From NCBI GenBank assembly GCA_964035015.1, contig OZ035998.1, forward strand, positions 40,077,031 through 40,141,030: 64,000 bases of DNA, in the 5' to 3' direction. The position numbers and the translations under genes are program-made. This document shows positions 44,579-63,477 of this stretch, in pieces. How positions within the stretch are numbered: position 1 is the stretch's first letter; every line of letters starts with the position of its first letter. The notes under the pieces were generated by a model. That model was not told where the DNA came from, searched no databases, and worked only from the letters and a program-made list of their open reading frames with translations. The stretch comes from Corallium rubrum. Taxonomy: Eukaryota; Cnidaria; Anthozoa; Scleralcyonacea; Coralliidae.

Positions 44579-47500
44579 GGCATCGAGCAGAGCGTTCAAA
44601 CGCGTTCTGTACATGTCCACAGTTTTATCGCTGGTTTCTTACTTGAATCACATCTATATTTGTTTAAAATTGAACACAGAAGTTTCTAATCATGATTCAC
44701 TCAAGTTTTATTGCTATGTTGCTCATTTGCGTCGTGTGTTCATTCTGTGGCCAAGATTTTGTAACGCTTGGGCGACACTCATGGCGGTGTAAACAGCGTA
44801 TTAATCATGATCAAAGCCGCTCTGGAAACACAGAAAGAGAAGTGCCTGCTTTCAGTAACCCTAACATACCTATTACACAACGAACTGTAATTAAATGTTG
44901 CTGCGGCAAGGTTTGTAAAGGCAATCGGGGTTTGAAAATGCAACAGCGTAGCTGTCAAGTCTTACATGGGCTAAACAACGAGTTGTGCGCAGATCTTGAG
45001 GAGCAAATTGCAGATAACCCTGAGAATATCATAACGGACGACCACCCATCTACTACACAGTCAACTCTGGACAGTGAAGAAATTACTCCTGATCTAAAGA
45101 AAGGCATAAATCTTCCGAAGAAGGACTCTGAATGGGAAACGGCCAACGATTATTTTAAATTTGCAATCCCCTTTAATGGACCAATCATATCGCAAGATTT
45201 CAATTCAAGTATAAGGCATTTAAATGATACTATATATAATTACTTTGTTGATCATTTTGGAAATGTTGAGACGGCCCCCGACGAGAAACTCGTAGCAAAG
45301 TATAAAGATCATTCTATAAAGGATCTAAAGAAGGCTTTAAGCAATCTAAAGTCCATAAATTCGGAGGTAGCCGAAATAAAATATGTGTCTCGTATTCTGC
45401 GCAATAAGCTTCGTAACCATGGTGACATTCAGACAGACTCCAACCGAGACAACTCGTTTAATCACGACAAATACATAGAAAGAAATTTTTGGGGTTATGT
45501 TAAAAATGTTTTAAATAAGGAAGATACTGTGTTCCCATCCTTCAGCATGACAGAATGTGCGGTTTATTTTACTAAAACTTTAGCTGCAGTTCACCCTGGC
45601 AAACTGTTTCATATTCCAAGCTGGATTCCTAGGTTATCTGATCCGCAAGTGGAATTTGACCTTGACCCGCCTTCATACCAACAAGTTACTGCTGTTATCC
45701 ATAAAATGAAAGCATCTGGTTCTCCTTGTCCTCTCGATCAAATATCAGTCATATGCTTTAAGCGATGTCCTTACCTAAGAACTTATTTAACTGAACTAAT
45801 ACGCGCTGTCTGGCTTTCAGGATCTATCCCAAGTGAATGGAAAACAGCTTGCACTATACTTATTCATAAGAAAGGCAACACGAGTATCCCCTCAAATTTC
45901 CGACCGATCACACTCGAATCTATACCGCTTAAAGTATTTACATCATGTCTGCGTAACGCAATGTACTCCTTTCTCACCGCCAATAACTTTATAGAACATA
46001 ACATACAAAAAGGCTTCACCCCAAATCTGTCTGGTACTATGGAACATACTGCGCAAATGGCTAATATAATAAACAAAGCTCGGATAAAACAACGTTCACT
46101 TGTCATCACACTGCTTGACCTCAAAAACGCTTTTGGAGAAGTTCATCACAACTTAATCCAATCTGTCCTTGGCTATCATCACATCCCTAATCACATGAAT
46201 AATTTAATAAAAAGCTTATACACTGATTTTAAAACTTCCGTAATTACGTCTGAGTTCCGTACCCATTTTATACCTGTTGACCGTGGTGTATTACAAGGTG
46301 ACTCTCTTAGTCCTCTACTATTTAATATGTGTTTCAACACATATATTCAACATATCAAAGCTGAAAAGTACCGTCAGTTCGGTTACTCCCTCCAACTTCT
46401 TAATCCAATCCACTGGTTTCAGTTTGCCGATGATGCTGCGGTTATTACTGGTCAAGAGTCGGAAAATCAACATCTCCTTAATCGATTCTCTATCTGGTGT
46501 CAATGGTCCAACATGGTTGTTAGAGTTGATAAATGTAGCACATTTGGCATCAAAAAAGTTTTATCAAAATCTGCCCAGTACCTGCCGAAGCTTTTGATCA
46601 ACAAGGATCTCATACCAACGATTAAGACTGGAGAATCATTTGAGTATTTGGGACGACACTTCGACTTTAACATGACTAATGAAAAACATAAATCTAAACT
46701 GATTTCCCTCATTGATGAACTAATGTCCGAAATAGATCTTAAACCTCTTCACCCAAAAAACAAAATTTTACTTTACAGTCGTTATGTTTTGTCGAAACTA
46801 TCCTGGCATTTTACTGTTGCTACGATATCTAAAACTTGGGTAGTCGAAAATATCGATTCTTCAGTGAACAAGTACATCCGAAAATGGCTGGAAGTACCTA
46901 TATCTGGAACACTAAGTAACGTTTTTCTAACCCGTAATAAGTTTGGTCTAAATATCCTCCCTGCATCAGTCAAATTCATTCAGTGTCAAACAGTTCTACG
47001 CAATGCCCTAAAAACATCTCCAAACGATTCAATAAACGAACTGTGGAAGTCAACTAATAATCATACTAACATTCAATACGATAGCTACAACTCAACTAAA
47101 GAAGTTTTAAAAACTTTCCATTCTCAACAAGAAAATAAACTTAGGAACCGTTTGAAATGTCAAGGTTCCTTTTTCGAAAATGTTTCTAAATTCGCCCTAT
47201 CACAACTTAACGCAATCTGGTCGGTATCGCAATCAAAGCTACCAAAGAACATTTTCAACTTTACAATTCGCTATATAAATAATACCCTTCCTACCAGAAA
47301 GAACCTCAGTAAATGGGGAATTTCATCAAGTTCTGACTGTTCGTTCTGCTTACACCCTGAATCACTTCTACACGTTGTTGCCGGTTGCCAACATTACTTG
47401 GAACGATTTACTTGGAGACACGATTGCATACTAAACTTTCTTGCAAAAACTTTTCAAAGTTTAAACGAATGCAAATTACATGTTGATCTTCCTGGATTTG

Positions 47501-48040
47501 AAAGCCCCTCGATTATTACGGGAGATGAATATCGTCCTGATTTACTTGTCTCCACTTCAGACAAACACCTCTACGTTGTTGAACTTACCGTAGGCTTTGA
47601 ATCAAACCTCACAAACAATGTTAACCGCAAGAAAGCTAAATATAAAAACCTAATTAGAGATCTGGATCAAAACTTTACATCTGTTAAATTTATAAATCTT
47701 TCTGTCAGTTCGCTAGGGGTGTTTGACAAAGAATGTCATACATTCGAAAAAATGCTAAATGAGTTAGGACTGAATAATCAACACCATCAATATTGTATCA
47801 GGAAAATTATATCTATTGCCATACGATCAACGTACTACATATTTTGCTGTAGAAATAAAGAATGGACAAATCCCGAACTAATGAACATTTAAAGTAACTA
47901 TTACTATAAATAATTAACAATTTTTGTATACAAAATTATAACCATGCATGTATAAGTGATTCAAGTAGTCAATTGTAGGTTACCTCAAGAAGTGAGATTT
48001 ACAATTGTATATATCTATAAATGTTGTATTAATAAAGTTT
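44579..48040 (+). mobile_element. Full-length RLE-type LINE (R2/R4/NeSL-like)
   Basis: A single-ORF non-LTR retrotransposon with a 113-bp 5' leader, a 1066-codon ORF and a 150-bp 3' UTR ending AATAAAGTTTTC, followed by ATTATTAT. Its 5' end touches an (ATT)n array and its 3' end faces ATT units, suggesting insertion into an ATT/TAA microsatellite, as known for the R4-clade element Dong. The ORF is undamaged, so the copy is probably recent. Confidence 0.85.
44692..47892 (+). CDS. R2-like RT with restriction-like endonuclease, intact
   Basis: 1066 residues. The N-terminus has two Cys-rich zinc modules: CSFCGQDFVTLGRHSWRC and CCCGKVCKGNRGLKMQQRSC (the second has Q where a His is usual). RT lies at about residues 340-640 with IPSEWKTACTILIHKKG, FRPITLESIPLKVFTSCL, ITLLDLKNAFGEVHHN, RGVLQGDSLSPLLFN and FQFADDAAVI. 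A CCHC knuckle follows at about 880 (C-S-F-C-x7-H-x4-C), then a restriction-like endonuclease with RPDLLV and VVELTV (about 948-966). This layout places it in the early-branching RLE LINEs, which usually insert at specific sites. The protein nicks the target and primes reverse transcription there. Confidence 0.9.
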   Translation: MIHSSFIAMLLICVVCSFCGQDFVTLGRHSWRCKQRINHDQSRSGNTEREVPAFSNPNIPITQRTVIKCCCGKVCKGNRGLKMQQRSCQVLHGLNNELCADLEEQIADNPENIITDDHPSTTQSTLDSEEITPDLKKGINLPKKDSEWETANDYFKFAIPFNGPIISQDFNSSIRHLNDTIYNYFVDHFGNVETAPDEKLVAKYKDHSIKDLKKALSNLKSINSEVAEIKYVSRILRNKLRNHGDIQTDSNRDNSFNHDKYIERNFWGYVKNVLNKEDTVFPSFSMTECAVYFTKTLAAVHPGKLFHIPSWIPRLSDPQVEFDLDPPSYQQVTAVIHKMKASGSPCPLDQISVICFKRCPYLRTYLTELIRAVWLSGSIPSEWKTACTILIHKKGNTSIPSNFRPITLESIPLKVFTSCLRNAMYSFLTANNFIEHNIQKGFTPNLSGTMEHTAQMANIINKARIKQRSLVITLLDLKNAFGEVHHNLIQSVLGYHHIPNHMNNLIKSLYTDFKTSVITSEFRTHFIPVDRGVLQGDSLSPLLFNMCFNTYIQHIKAEKYRQFGYSLQLLNPIHWFQFADDAAVITGQESENQHLLNRFSIWCQWSNMVVRVDKCSTFGIKKVLSKSAQYLPKLLINKDLIPTIKTGESFEYLGRHFDFNMTNEKHKSKLISLIDELMSEIDLKPLHPKNKILLYSRYVLSKLSWHFTVATISKTWVVENIDSSVNKYIRKWLEVPISGTLSNVFLTRNKFGLNILPASVKFIQCQTVLRNALKTSPNDSINELWKSTNNHTNIQYDSYNSTKEVLKTFHSQQENKLRNRLKCQGSFFENVSKFALSQLNAIWSVSQSKLPKNIFNFTIRYINNTLPTRKNLSKWGISSSSDCSFCLHPESLLHVVAGCQHYLERFTWRHDCILNFLAKTFQSLNECKLHVDLPGFESPSIITGDEYRPDLLVSTSDKHLYVVELTVGFESNLTNNVNRKKAKYKNLIRDLDQNFTSVKFINLSVSSLGVFDKECHTFEKMLNELGLNNQHHQYCIRKIISIAIRSTYYIFCCRNKEWTNPELMNI

Positions 48041-48059
48041 TCATTATTATACGACACAT

Positions 48060-48660
48060 ACAAAAACACAAAAGATGTTTTGAAAGCCGTCAGAAAAGAG
48101 CACAAAGACAGGCTTCAAAATCACCTCTTTTCGTAAGTTTCTTTCTTTTCAAATATCATTGAACATTCTACATCCACTTTCAACTCCATATGGTCTTCCG
48201 TCCAACGCAACCTCCCCAAGAACATCTTCAACTTCACCATTCGATACATCATCGACACTCCCGACACGCAAAAATTTATCGAAATGGGGAATCTCTCCAA
48301 CACCTGATTGCTTTTACTGCTCGACACCTAAAACCTTACTCCACGTTGTCGATGGATGCAAAACGTACCTGGAAGAAGGTCGATTCACATGGCGCCATGA
48401 CTCTATTCTTAATTTCATTGCATACACACTTCAATCCGTACAACATTCCACCGCAACGCCACCCATAAGAAACACAAATATCTCGATTTAGTTAACGAAA
48501 AACAAAGAGACTATGAAAAGGTTAAGTTCATAAATCTATCTCTGAGTGCACTTGAATTTTCGGACAGTCATCAATGGATTTCATTGAAGTGCTAAAAGAC
48601 CTTAAATTCGACACTCCCTGTAGGAAGTATATCGTAAAGACTAGAAATACATGATCGCAA
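48060..48660 (+). pseudogene. Fragment of a related RLE LINE
   Basis: NLPKNIFNFTIRYI, PTRKNLSKWGISPTPDCFYC, TLLHVVDGC and RFTWRHDSILNFIAYTLQS match the CCHC region of the neighbouring intact ORF. The endonuclease core is deleted and the frame shifts to LVNEKQRDYEKVKFINLSLSA. It is 5'-truncated and lies immediately downstream of the intact element, so two related insertions are adjacent. Confidence 0.8.
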
Positions 48661-49489
48661 CAACCCCTCGCCCACTTTAAATATATACATTTTTGTAAAC
48701 CACCCAAACCACAACCACCACACACACCACACTTTCTGGGTTTTTTTTTGTATTTAAGTCTATTATAGTTTTTATATTTTTATATTTAGTCTATTATACT
48801 TTTAGTATGTAATAATAAAATTAACAGCCTTAAAAATTTTGAATAGAAAGAGAGAAACAAACCAGGATAATATCAAAGAAAATTCATTGGCAAAGTCCAT
48901 CTGTATTGACACACCGAAAGAGCATACAAAGTCAATATTAAAAAAGAAACAACGAGATGAACCAAATAACAAATTTTCATTCGAAATAGATAATAGTGGC
49001 CAAGAAAAGACACACTACCACGTCCTCGCGTCCAAAGACAACTGTAGACAAGAATATTATTTATATTGCATGATTTTCAAGGCTCAGCTAAACTGGTAAA
49101 TATGAATCTCCTACCGTTAAACTTTCTTCTGCTTTTGTCACCACAAACACTGCCAATTCAGTCTATACTCTTTTCAGAATTCAGATTTTTTTCTCGCTCG
49201 GTTTCTTACTTTTTCCGTGACCAGGTCATTCAGTTCTCTTCAAGACCTAAAAAGCCGTTTGTTTCAAACTGATTTCTTTATCGTTCTCCCTCGAGTTAAG
49301 TAGAATACACCAGAGCAGAATTCTTTACAGGCTTTGGCCAGTTTTAGGACACAGTGTCGTTTTCGGTCTTCGTTGTAACAGTTACAAGTACCCGGCTATC
49401 CGAACTGCGAAAGTTGCGGATTTGTTGATATATATACAAACATCTCGCAGAATTTCTTTCCCACTTGCGTGTAATTTCGCGTGTAAGTG
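48661..49489. other. Non-coding stretch
   Basis: Open frames here (for example a Lys-rich one at 48839-49099) lack ATG or domains. No clear repeat was seen. Confidence 0.35.
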
Positions 49490-49562
49490 AACTCCACGCG
49501 TGTCGAGATTAGCACCCTCACCCGGGCTCCGGGCCTTCGGCCCTACGCCCGGGCTCGGGGAA
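49490..49562. repeat. CpG-rich block, partner of 42160-42245
   Basis: GTCGAGATTAGCACCCTC followed by a nested GC-rich palindrome (CCCGGGCTCCGGGCC / GGCCCTACGCCCGGG). It lies in inverted orientation relative to the block at 42160-42245. Confidence 0.5.
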
Positions 49563-49639
49563 AATCATTAACATATCAATAAGAACCTCGTATTATGTAT
49601 TTTGTCGGCGTAACAAAGAATGAAATAACCCGAAACTAA

Positions 49640-49758
49640 TGACAGTCTAAGATTTTTATTCTCGTGTAGCATCAGTTCAAATAGTCAGTGGTAAACTACC
49701 TGTAAAAGCGCGTTTATCATTGTAATTTCTACGTTTAATGACCAATAAATAAAGTTTA

Positions 49759-49759
<1 letters not shown>
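49640..49759 (+). mobile_element. 3' end remnant of an RLE LINE
   Basis: GTTCAAATAGTCAGTGGTAAACTACCT ... AATAAAGTTTAC (in variant form) follows the same order as the 3' UTR of the intact LINE (GATTCAAGTAGTCA..., AATAAAGTTTTC). It ends exactly at the (ATT)n array. Confidence 0.55.

Positions 49760-49798
<39 letters not shown>
49760..49798. repeat. (ATT)n array between two LINE 3' ends
   Basis: Thirteen ATT units. A + strand LINE remnant ends at its left edge and the - strand LINE begins its 3' UTR at its right edge, as expected for ATT/TAA-targeted insertion from both sides. Confidence 0.9.
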
Positions 49799-51639
49799 GG
49801 TTACAATAGCCCCCAAATACAAGGTGGGCCACTGCCTACACCCTTTGCACACAAGGGGCTCATAAGCTAACAAAATTTGCTAGCCTTCTACATAGTCAAG
49901 ACGCGATATACTAATCTGTCTGAACAATCCCTGATGTGATTTTATTTACGACAGTCTCACTCTCCATCAGTACAACTTTCTGCTTCTCTCTTGCTATCTT
50001 CAACCTCCACGCCTTTTCTGGAATCACCGTAGCCATCTGTTCTTCTAACTTCTTCATTCCTCCTCCCAAACATTCAATAACAAACGGTATGATCCCAGTC
50101 TCTTCTCCCGTATTTCAAATGCCAGCTGTCAATTAGCCAGATCTTGCGCTCTTGTAGGTCATCCAAGGTCAGCTCAGATTTTCAGACAGAAGTGGTCTTT
50201 CTCATAGAATACTCAAAATCCCAAATAAATTTCTTTTTCTTCTCCAATACTGTTCCTTTCTGCCATGTTATTTTATACCACACTGTTTTCTCATCGAGTA
50301 ATCCTGCCTCCTTTGCGCATTCTGCTGCAAACACCATCAATGCCTTGTTGTGCCTCCGCAAGTATTCACTGTCAGCAAGAACTGTACACCCGGATAACCA
50401 ATGATGTACTGTTTCTCTCCTTACCGAGCACAACCTACCATTCTCTGACTCGACCTCTACGCCTCTCAATGCTTTCCTGACTCTGGTCTCCACCATTCTC
50501 TTATACTTCTGTCACCGCCACTGCCTTTCTTGAATCTAGGTTACACTCCAACCACTGGTTACATCTTTCATCTCGTCCACGGCATATCTCACTTTGTAAT
50601 CTCTTTTCCTGGTACTTCTCAATACGCATTTCTTCAGTTCTTGATTTCAACAATATTTTCAGCTTCTTCCACGCATCACTCCAGGTTCCCTGTAACTGCT
50701 CACCATTCAACTCAATCTTTCCATATGCGAATTTGACTTCCTCCAATACTTCTCGCAATGCATCCTCTGCTTCTCTCTTTACTGAACAATATTCGTTCTC
50801 TTGTTCTCTTCGCCAAGCCACTTCTATCCACATGCTCTTTGACATTGCCATGTAACACGTTACTCCTACTTTTGTCTCTTTATACAGGTCCCTCATGCTC
50901 TTTATCCCTCTTCCCCCTTTCTTGTCTCCCGACTCCCATGCGTTTTCTGTTTTCACAACCATGTCAAGCTCCACTAAATCATCCTGACTAAATCTGCAGA
51001 TATTCTTTGCATACCATCTAGCGGTATCACCCTGCAATTCACAACTCTAACCACGTTCTTGTCATACAACTCTAGATGGGTATGACTTTCTCTTCTCTTC
51101 TCTATCTCCCTTGTTACTCTTTCCAACACTTTACCCTTATCTACCTTCCTGGCCTGTTCGCATCCTAAGAACTTGTACATCTCATTCTCCTCTGGACTCG
51201 AAGCCCGCATTTTCTCGTCCAACACATCTAACCCTTCCCCGTAACATGCTCCCGTATCATGGCTTGCTTGCACAATCATCACAATCAACAGCTTTCAAAC
51301 TGTCATGGCTCTCTTGGTACTTCTTCAGGTCGTCGATGAACAGGCTGTCCCATCATATACCCATCCATCTATATACTTTCAACATCCAATCATGATGAAC
51401 TCTGTCATAAGCTTTCTGGTAGTCATAATAGGCTACTGCAAGGTTCCTCTGATGTTCCATCACTTCACCATTATACATACATCTGTCAATCAAAAATTGG
51501 TCCACCGTCCCCAATACTCCTTCTTTTGCTCCCATCTGTCCTTCATCCCACATATCATTAGTTGTTGCCTGATTTTTCAGGTAGGTTACTTTGCTACCAA
51601 CCCAGTGTAAGTCTTGTATGAGGTGTTTAAACAAGTTAT

Positions 51640-51997
51640 AAAATTGAATCCGGATTGAGTTTCAATCCGGATTAAAAAGCGTAGTCAATCCGTGTTTACA
51701 TGGGTTTCTGGATTGAAAGCCGCCTGAAATCTGAAATCCGTAAATATTTGAAAACACGCATGCATTGTTTGTTCTAGTCCTCTCTGTCACGTTTTTCATT
51801 CTGGAATGAAACTCGCACCGCTTTTACATGATTCCGGAACGAAATTTCAATCCGGAATGAGATTTCAATCCGGAATGAGAAGCGGATTGAAGTCAATCCG
51901 GAATGAGCTAATCTCAATCCGGATTCATGTAAACAGATAAAGGGGTTTGATCAGAAGCGGAATGAGTTCAATCCGGATTCATGTAAACGGCCCCTTA
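51640..51997. mobile_element. MITE with CAATCCGG subrepeats
   Basis: At least eight copies of AATCCGGA(A/T)T in both orientations. The right end reads, reverse complemented, AGGGGCCGTTTACATGAATC, and the left end AGGTGTTTAAACAAG...GAATCCGGATTGAG is a diverged counterpart. It interrupts the - strand LINE between the EWIVSEEVSYL and HWVGSKVTYLKNQ segments. No coding capacity. Confidence 0.6.
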
Positions 51998-52202
51998 GGT
52001 AGGACACCTCTTCCGAAACAATCCACTCTGGTACCTTCCTCAGATCTGATATCCATTTCTGGAATGCTTTGCATAATGGACTCCTTACTCCTCTCAACTT
52101 CTTCCACCAATATAGTTCTCTATACCGTCTATTCCTAGTAATGTCCAATTTTTCTATCATGCATTTTAACTCAAACATCATAATCTTTAACATTTTTCAG
52201 CG

Positions 52203-52359
<157 letters not shown>

Positions 52360-53151
52360 GCTTATCTTTGAGTTGTTCTTTGATCTTTAACATCCACGGT
52401 TGTTCTGGTGTTATCTTTTCTTTCTCCCATATGCCTCCCCAAAATTCCACAGGCTTTTTAATTTCTGGGACAGTTCCTGTAAACGTCTTTGTCTGATTGT
52501 ATTTTCGATAGAAGCCTCCTTCATCTTCCACAAACATCGCATTATTCCGGATCTTTTTCCCTCTCTTAATCATTTTTTCTAACACCACTTTCATGTGACG
52601 CAACTCATCCAACCATTTTTCTTTTTCATTTAAGAGGTCTTGATCTGTTGTCTTCTTGCATCCTATTTTGACCTTCAGCAGCTTTAGGGTATCCTTCTCT
52701 TTCTTAATCGCTTTTAGATGGGTTTTTTCCTTCTATATAGCTCATTTTTCAATTTCTGCTCACGTCTGTTTCCTCCTCGTACATTCCCTTTCCCTTTGGG
52801 CTTTCTTTTGGTAACGTTCATAATTACGGCTACTGCCTTCCCCATTGCATACACTGCATCCGTTATCACTGCCATTTCTTCAACGTTTTTCATGTGCTTT
52901 TCAAGGATTCTATTTGCACTTCCTTCAACTTTCAGAGACATTATTACTTTCAGAAGTTTTTCTCTTGGTTCGATCTCAGTTATCGTCGTTTTTTCCAAAA
53001 AGTTCAGCTGTTTTACAAATTCCCTTTCCAGGTCAGTATCTCCCTCTTCTAACTCAATCGCTGGGTCATCAAACATGCCATTATCTTCTCTTTCCACTTC
53101 ACCGTCAGCTTCGTTATTGTTTATATCACCAATTAGCCTCGACTGTTCATT

Positions 53152-53152
53152 A

Positions 53153-53189
<37 letters not shown>

Positions 53190-53209
53190 ATTATGATTAT
53201 TATTATTGT
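53152..53209. repeat. (ATT)n microsatellite, imperfect
   Basis: ATT units with TAATTATTATTATGATT interruptions, within the 5' half of the decayed - strand LINE. Confidence 0.9.
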
Positions 53210-53929
53210 TCTATCGGTGTACAGCATGATGTTTGTCTTCTCCATATTTTCTAATAATTTCTGCAAAAATTTCTTGCACGTTTCAGATATAGGACTGACT
53301 CGTCTTTGGCTGCACCAAACTGTTACTGGAGAGCTAATTCTGACGAGATCCAAAAGCTTTCCAGCTATTTCAACTACATTTCTCTTGATAGGCTGTCGGG
53401 TTCTTGCAAATTCTACAACCTTCATCAGCTTCAAAACCAGGTTGTGGTTCTCATATTTCAGTACTTTGTTTTCTTTCGATGTTTCTATTTCATGCAGATT
53501 CCAAATCGTTTCCTTTGCATATGAATTATTCATGACCGTCAAACATCAGATGTTTCTCTCCTATTTCACCCTGAAGAATTCTAGTCGCAACAGAAGAGCT
53601 GTTGGTAGCCCATTTCCATAGATTAAAATTCCCTACTGCAAAGCACAATTTTATTTTCTGGTACATCTTGTAGGGTAGCCTACAAGACTTCTTTGTCCAT
53701 TTTCTTTGCACCAGTCCAGTCATCGACATTAAGCTCTGATAGTATTTTTTGGCTAAATGATATTTATTTGTGGAGTATCCGGAGATGTGGTGGTGCAGAG
53801 TTTCATTGAAGTAGAAATGACGAACACTTCATTCCATCAATATTGGCACTTGACTTGTTTTGCATTATCTATTTTGACTTCCTAAGGCACTGTATTTTTG
53901 TCTGGAAAATATTTTCATACTTTTAGTTT

Positions 53930-54190
53930 TCTTAGTATTTAAGCACATTCGATTAGAGTTTGCCCAGTTTAGACTAATTGTCTGATGTCAATGTTCAATT
54001 TGAGGTTTAGATCTATTGTTGTTTGACTTTAAGCAAGCAGTGTAGAGTCGTCAGCAAATATAGAAGGAGTTGTTATATTTTGTTGGAGCTCAAGAGTAAG
54101 ATCATTAATATAAATGATGAATAAAAGCCGTCCTAAGACCTTAGGGAACCTAAGATCTTGAGGAACACCATATTATATAGGTTGTATGTA
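53930..54190 (-). pseudogene. Decayed LINE reverse transcriptase fragment
   Basis: On the - strand GVPQDLRFPKVLGRLLFIIY, INDLTLELQQ and SIFADDSTLL give the RT motifs around the catalytic FADD, corresponding to the usual GVPQGS.LGPLLFIIYINDL. The frame ends shortly afterwards. It is an APE-type (Jockey/CR1-group) fragment, not part of the neighbouring RLE element. Confidence 0.8.
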
Positions 54191-55069
54191 TGACGTGGAA
54201 GATAATTTGTCAGACGAGGAATTTGTTCTTAGAGATGTACCAGATCCGGGTGGCAGTATCCTGTAATGCCTATCTGGCAGTATTCGGTGTCCTAAAATTT
54301 TACAGGATATTTACCGGATAATGCTGCAATTCTAGGATTCGTTAACTGGTGTACAAATGGACATATTTTGGCACTTGCACGAGGGCTTAAACCATGTTTT
54401 ACTGGTAACACATTTATTAGTAGGCTACTAGACTTGCTCCAGTTTTATTTAAGTCAATAAAAATACATACATGTTGGGTTTTTTTAGATTTTAAGTGTAA
54501 ACTACACTGGCAATAGTATTCTTATTTCGTTCTTACATTTGAAACTTGGTACTATATCCGCTATCCAGTGAACAACTACTCGGTTAAATCCACTATCTAG
54601 TAAAGTATATTTGGGAATATATATAGTTCTTCTGGATTCTCCATTTCCCCTACTTTTTATTTGACCCTAACTCTGTACTCTTCTATAGAAGTGGTGCTTC
54701 TCGACGTAGCTGTCTCACTTGAAAGTTTAATCGTACTAAGCTTAATCTATAATTTTCAAAGGTAGCTTCACAAAATATAGCACGCTTAGCTCACATGTGC
54801 TGTCTTTCATGTTGCGTCCAAGCAATACTCTCATTTCTTCTGGAATGCTGATTAAAAAAGGGAGTGACAGTGCCCTATATACGTCTTCGCGGGTACATCC
54901 AATTCTTGTAGTCCTCTCGCATGCATGTGCTTCGATCTATTTGATCGTAGAGTCGTCAAATCCTTTAATAATATCAGCTGAGGAATTCAATGACACTAGT
55001 TTAAAAGGTTTTCTATATACGACTAAAACGTAGAGTGATGCGTAGGCAGTATTTTAGATAGAGCAAAGT
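54191..55069. other. Non-coding stretch
   Basis: No gene recognised. A short GGCAGTAT(C/T)C repeat occurs twice near 54255-54285. Confidence 0.35.
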
Positions 55070-55212
55070 GAAAATGTGGTAAACTGACAAGGTTTTTGGT
55101 GACAGAAAACTGACGTTCCGAAAAGAAAACGGACGTCTCTGATGAAGGGCTCCGCTCGAAACGTCAGTTTTCAGTTAGCAAAAACCTTGGTAGTTTACCA
55201 CATTTTCAATTT
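55070..55212. mobile_element. Foldback element, about 140 bp
   Basis: AAAATGTGGTAAACTGACAAGG near the left end and CCTTGGTAGTTTACCACATTTT near the right end are complementary (two mismatches), and the inner ACTGACGTT / AACGTCAGTTTTC pair extends the hairpin. CTGATGAAGGGCTCCGCTCG lies in the loop. Confidence 0.75.
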
Positions 55213-55261
55213 TCTTTTTTTTATGCATGTGACTGCTATAGCCCATAATAGACACCACTTT

Positions 55262-55386
55262 AAATATTCTTTTATGTGTATCTAAATAAGCCTTTCTGGC
55301 CTCGCTATGAGGAAAAAAATATTTTGAATTGCAAACACACAAGCGAGAGGCCAGAAAGGCTTATTAAAGTGCACGTAAAAGAATAT
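55262..55386. mobile_element. Foldback element, about 125 bp
   Basis: AATAAGCCTTTCTGGCCTCGCT and AGCGAGAGGCCAGAAAGGCTTATT are complementary apart from a 2-nt indel, with outer AATATTCTTTTA / TAAAAGAATATT matches. The loop is short. No coding capacity. Confidence 0.8.
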
Positions 55387-56080
55387 TGTAATTAGTCGCT
55401 ATAATGAAAGTGGTCTATCTGTGTGAGTAATTCGATGGCAGTTGCGTAGTTGTCCAACGCCAGAGATAAACCACAGCAATTGTAGACCCAGCAGACTTCT
55501 TTATAAGGTTTTTCAAATAGTTGAATTTGTCGACATCGGATAACTGGAGTTTTTCATGAACTACCCTCCTGAAACCATCCCAATGGTTGCCATTGACAAG
55601 TTCCTCCAAAGAACCTCTTCAACACCAGTCTTGGTAGTTTCGCACATTTCGTCATTTCAGGGCTTGCTGCATGCTGTCGTACTTGGATTGATCGATGTAT
55701 TCTCATACGTTCTAGCATAATTACTTTTATCAACAGCACAACGATTATATTTTTCAAATGTTGCAAGAAAAGTGTTTGTAAAAAGTAATTTACCGCATTG
55801 TTGCATTAATTGACGGCCAAAATATTCGGCAAATGAAACAATTTTTGCTCTTAATTTTTAATGGTCTCAAGCGAGAGAATGTATAAGCTAATCAAAGTCC
55901 ATCGTGTAAGTCTGACCAAATAAAAGACACGGTAAATCTCAGAACGACTTGCATTTTCTTTTGGCTACGCAATACGTTGCGTGTGATTAGTGGACTAATT
56001 AGATCGTCAATTAACTCATCAACTCAATTCATGACTCAATTTTGCGTGCGATGCTGGCGATTGTACGTAGCTCGGACGTC

Positions 56081-56088
56081 TGACGTCA
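56081..56088. promoter_or_regulatory. CRE-type palindrome upstream of plastin
   Basis: TGACGTCA, the full cAMP-response/ATF consensus, lies 36 bp before the plastin ATG in a CpG-richer patch (56040-56100). It could be in the proximal promoter or the 5' UTR. No TATA box was seen nearby. Confidence 0.4.
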
Positions 56089-56123
56089 TCAATCAGGACA
56101 ACCGTTCACGAAATTAAGACGAC

Positions 56124-63263
<7,140 letters not shown>

Positions 63264-63471
63264 ACAATGCTGAAGTGATCAGGCTTTAACCATGCTTGAC
63301 ATTTGTTTATAGCAAACATTTCAATAGGCCGCGTTTGATGTATATCTATATATGATATATTTGCTGTATGATATACATATATCCATTAGTGTCTTGATAA
63401 CGTGGTCATTGTTTTTCAAATGGAGAATATCTCAACAATGCTAAACTTAAATGAAATGTCATTTCTATTGC

Positions 63472-63477
63472 AATAAA
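63472..63477 (+). terminator. Plastin poly(A) signal AATAAA
   Basis: AATAAA 209 nt after the plastin stop codon, a plausible end of the 3' UTR. Confidence 0.6.
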
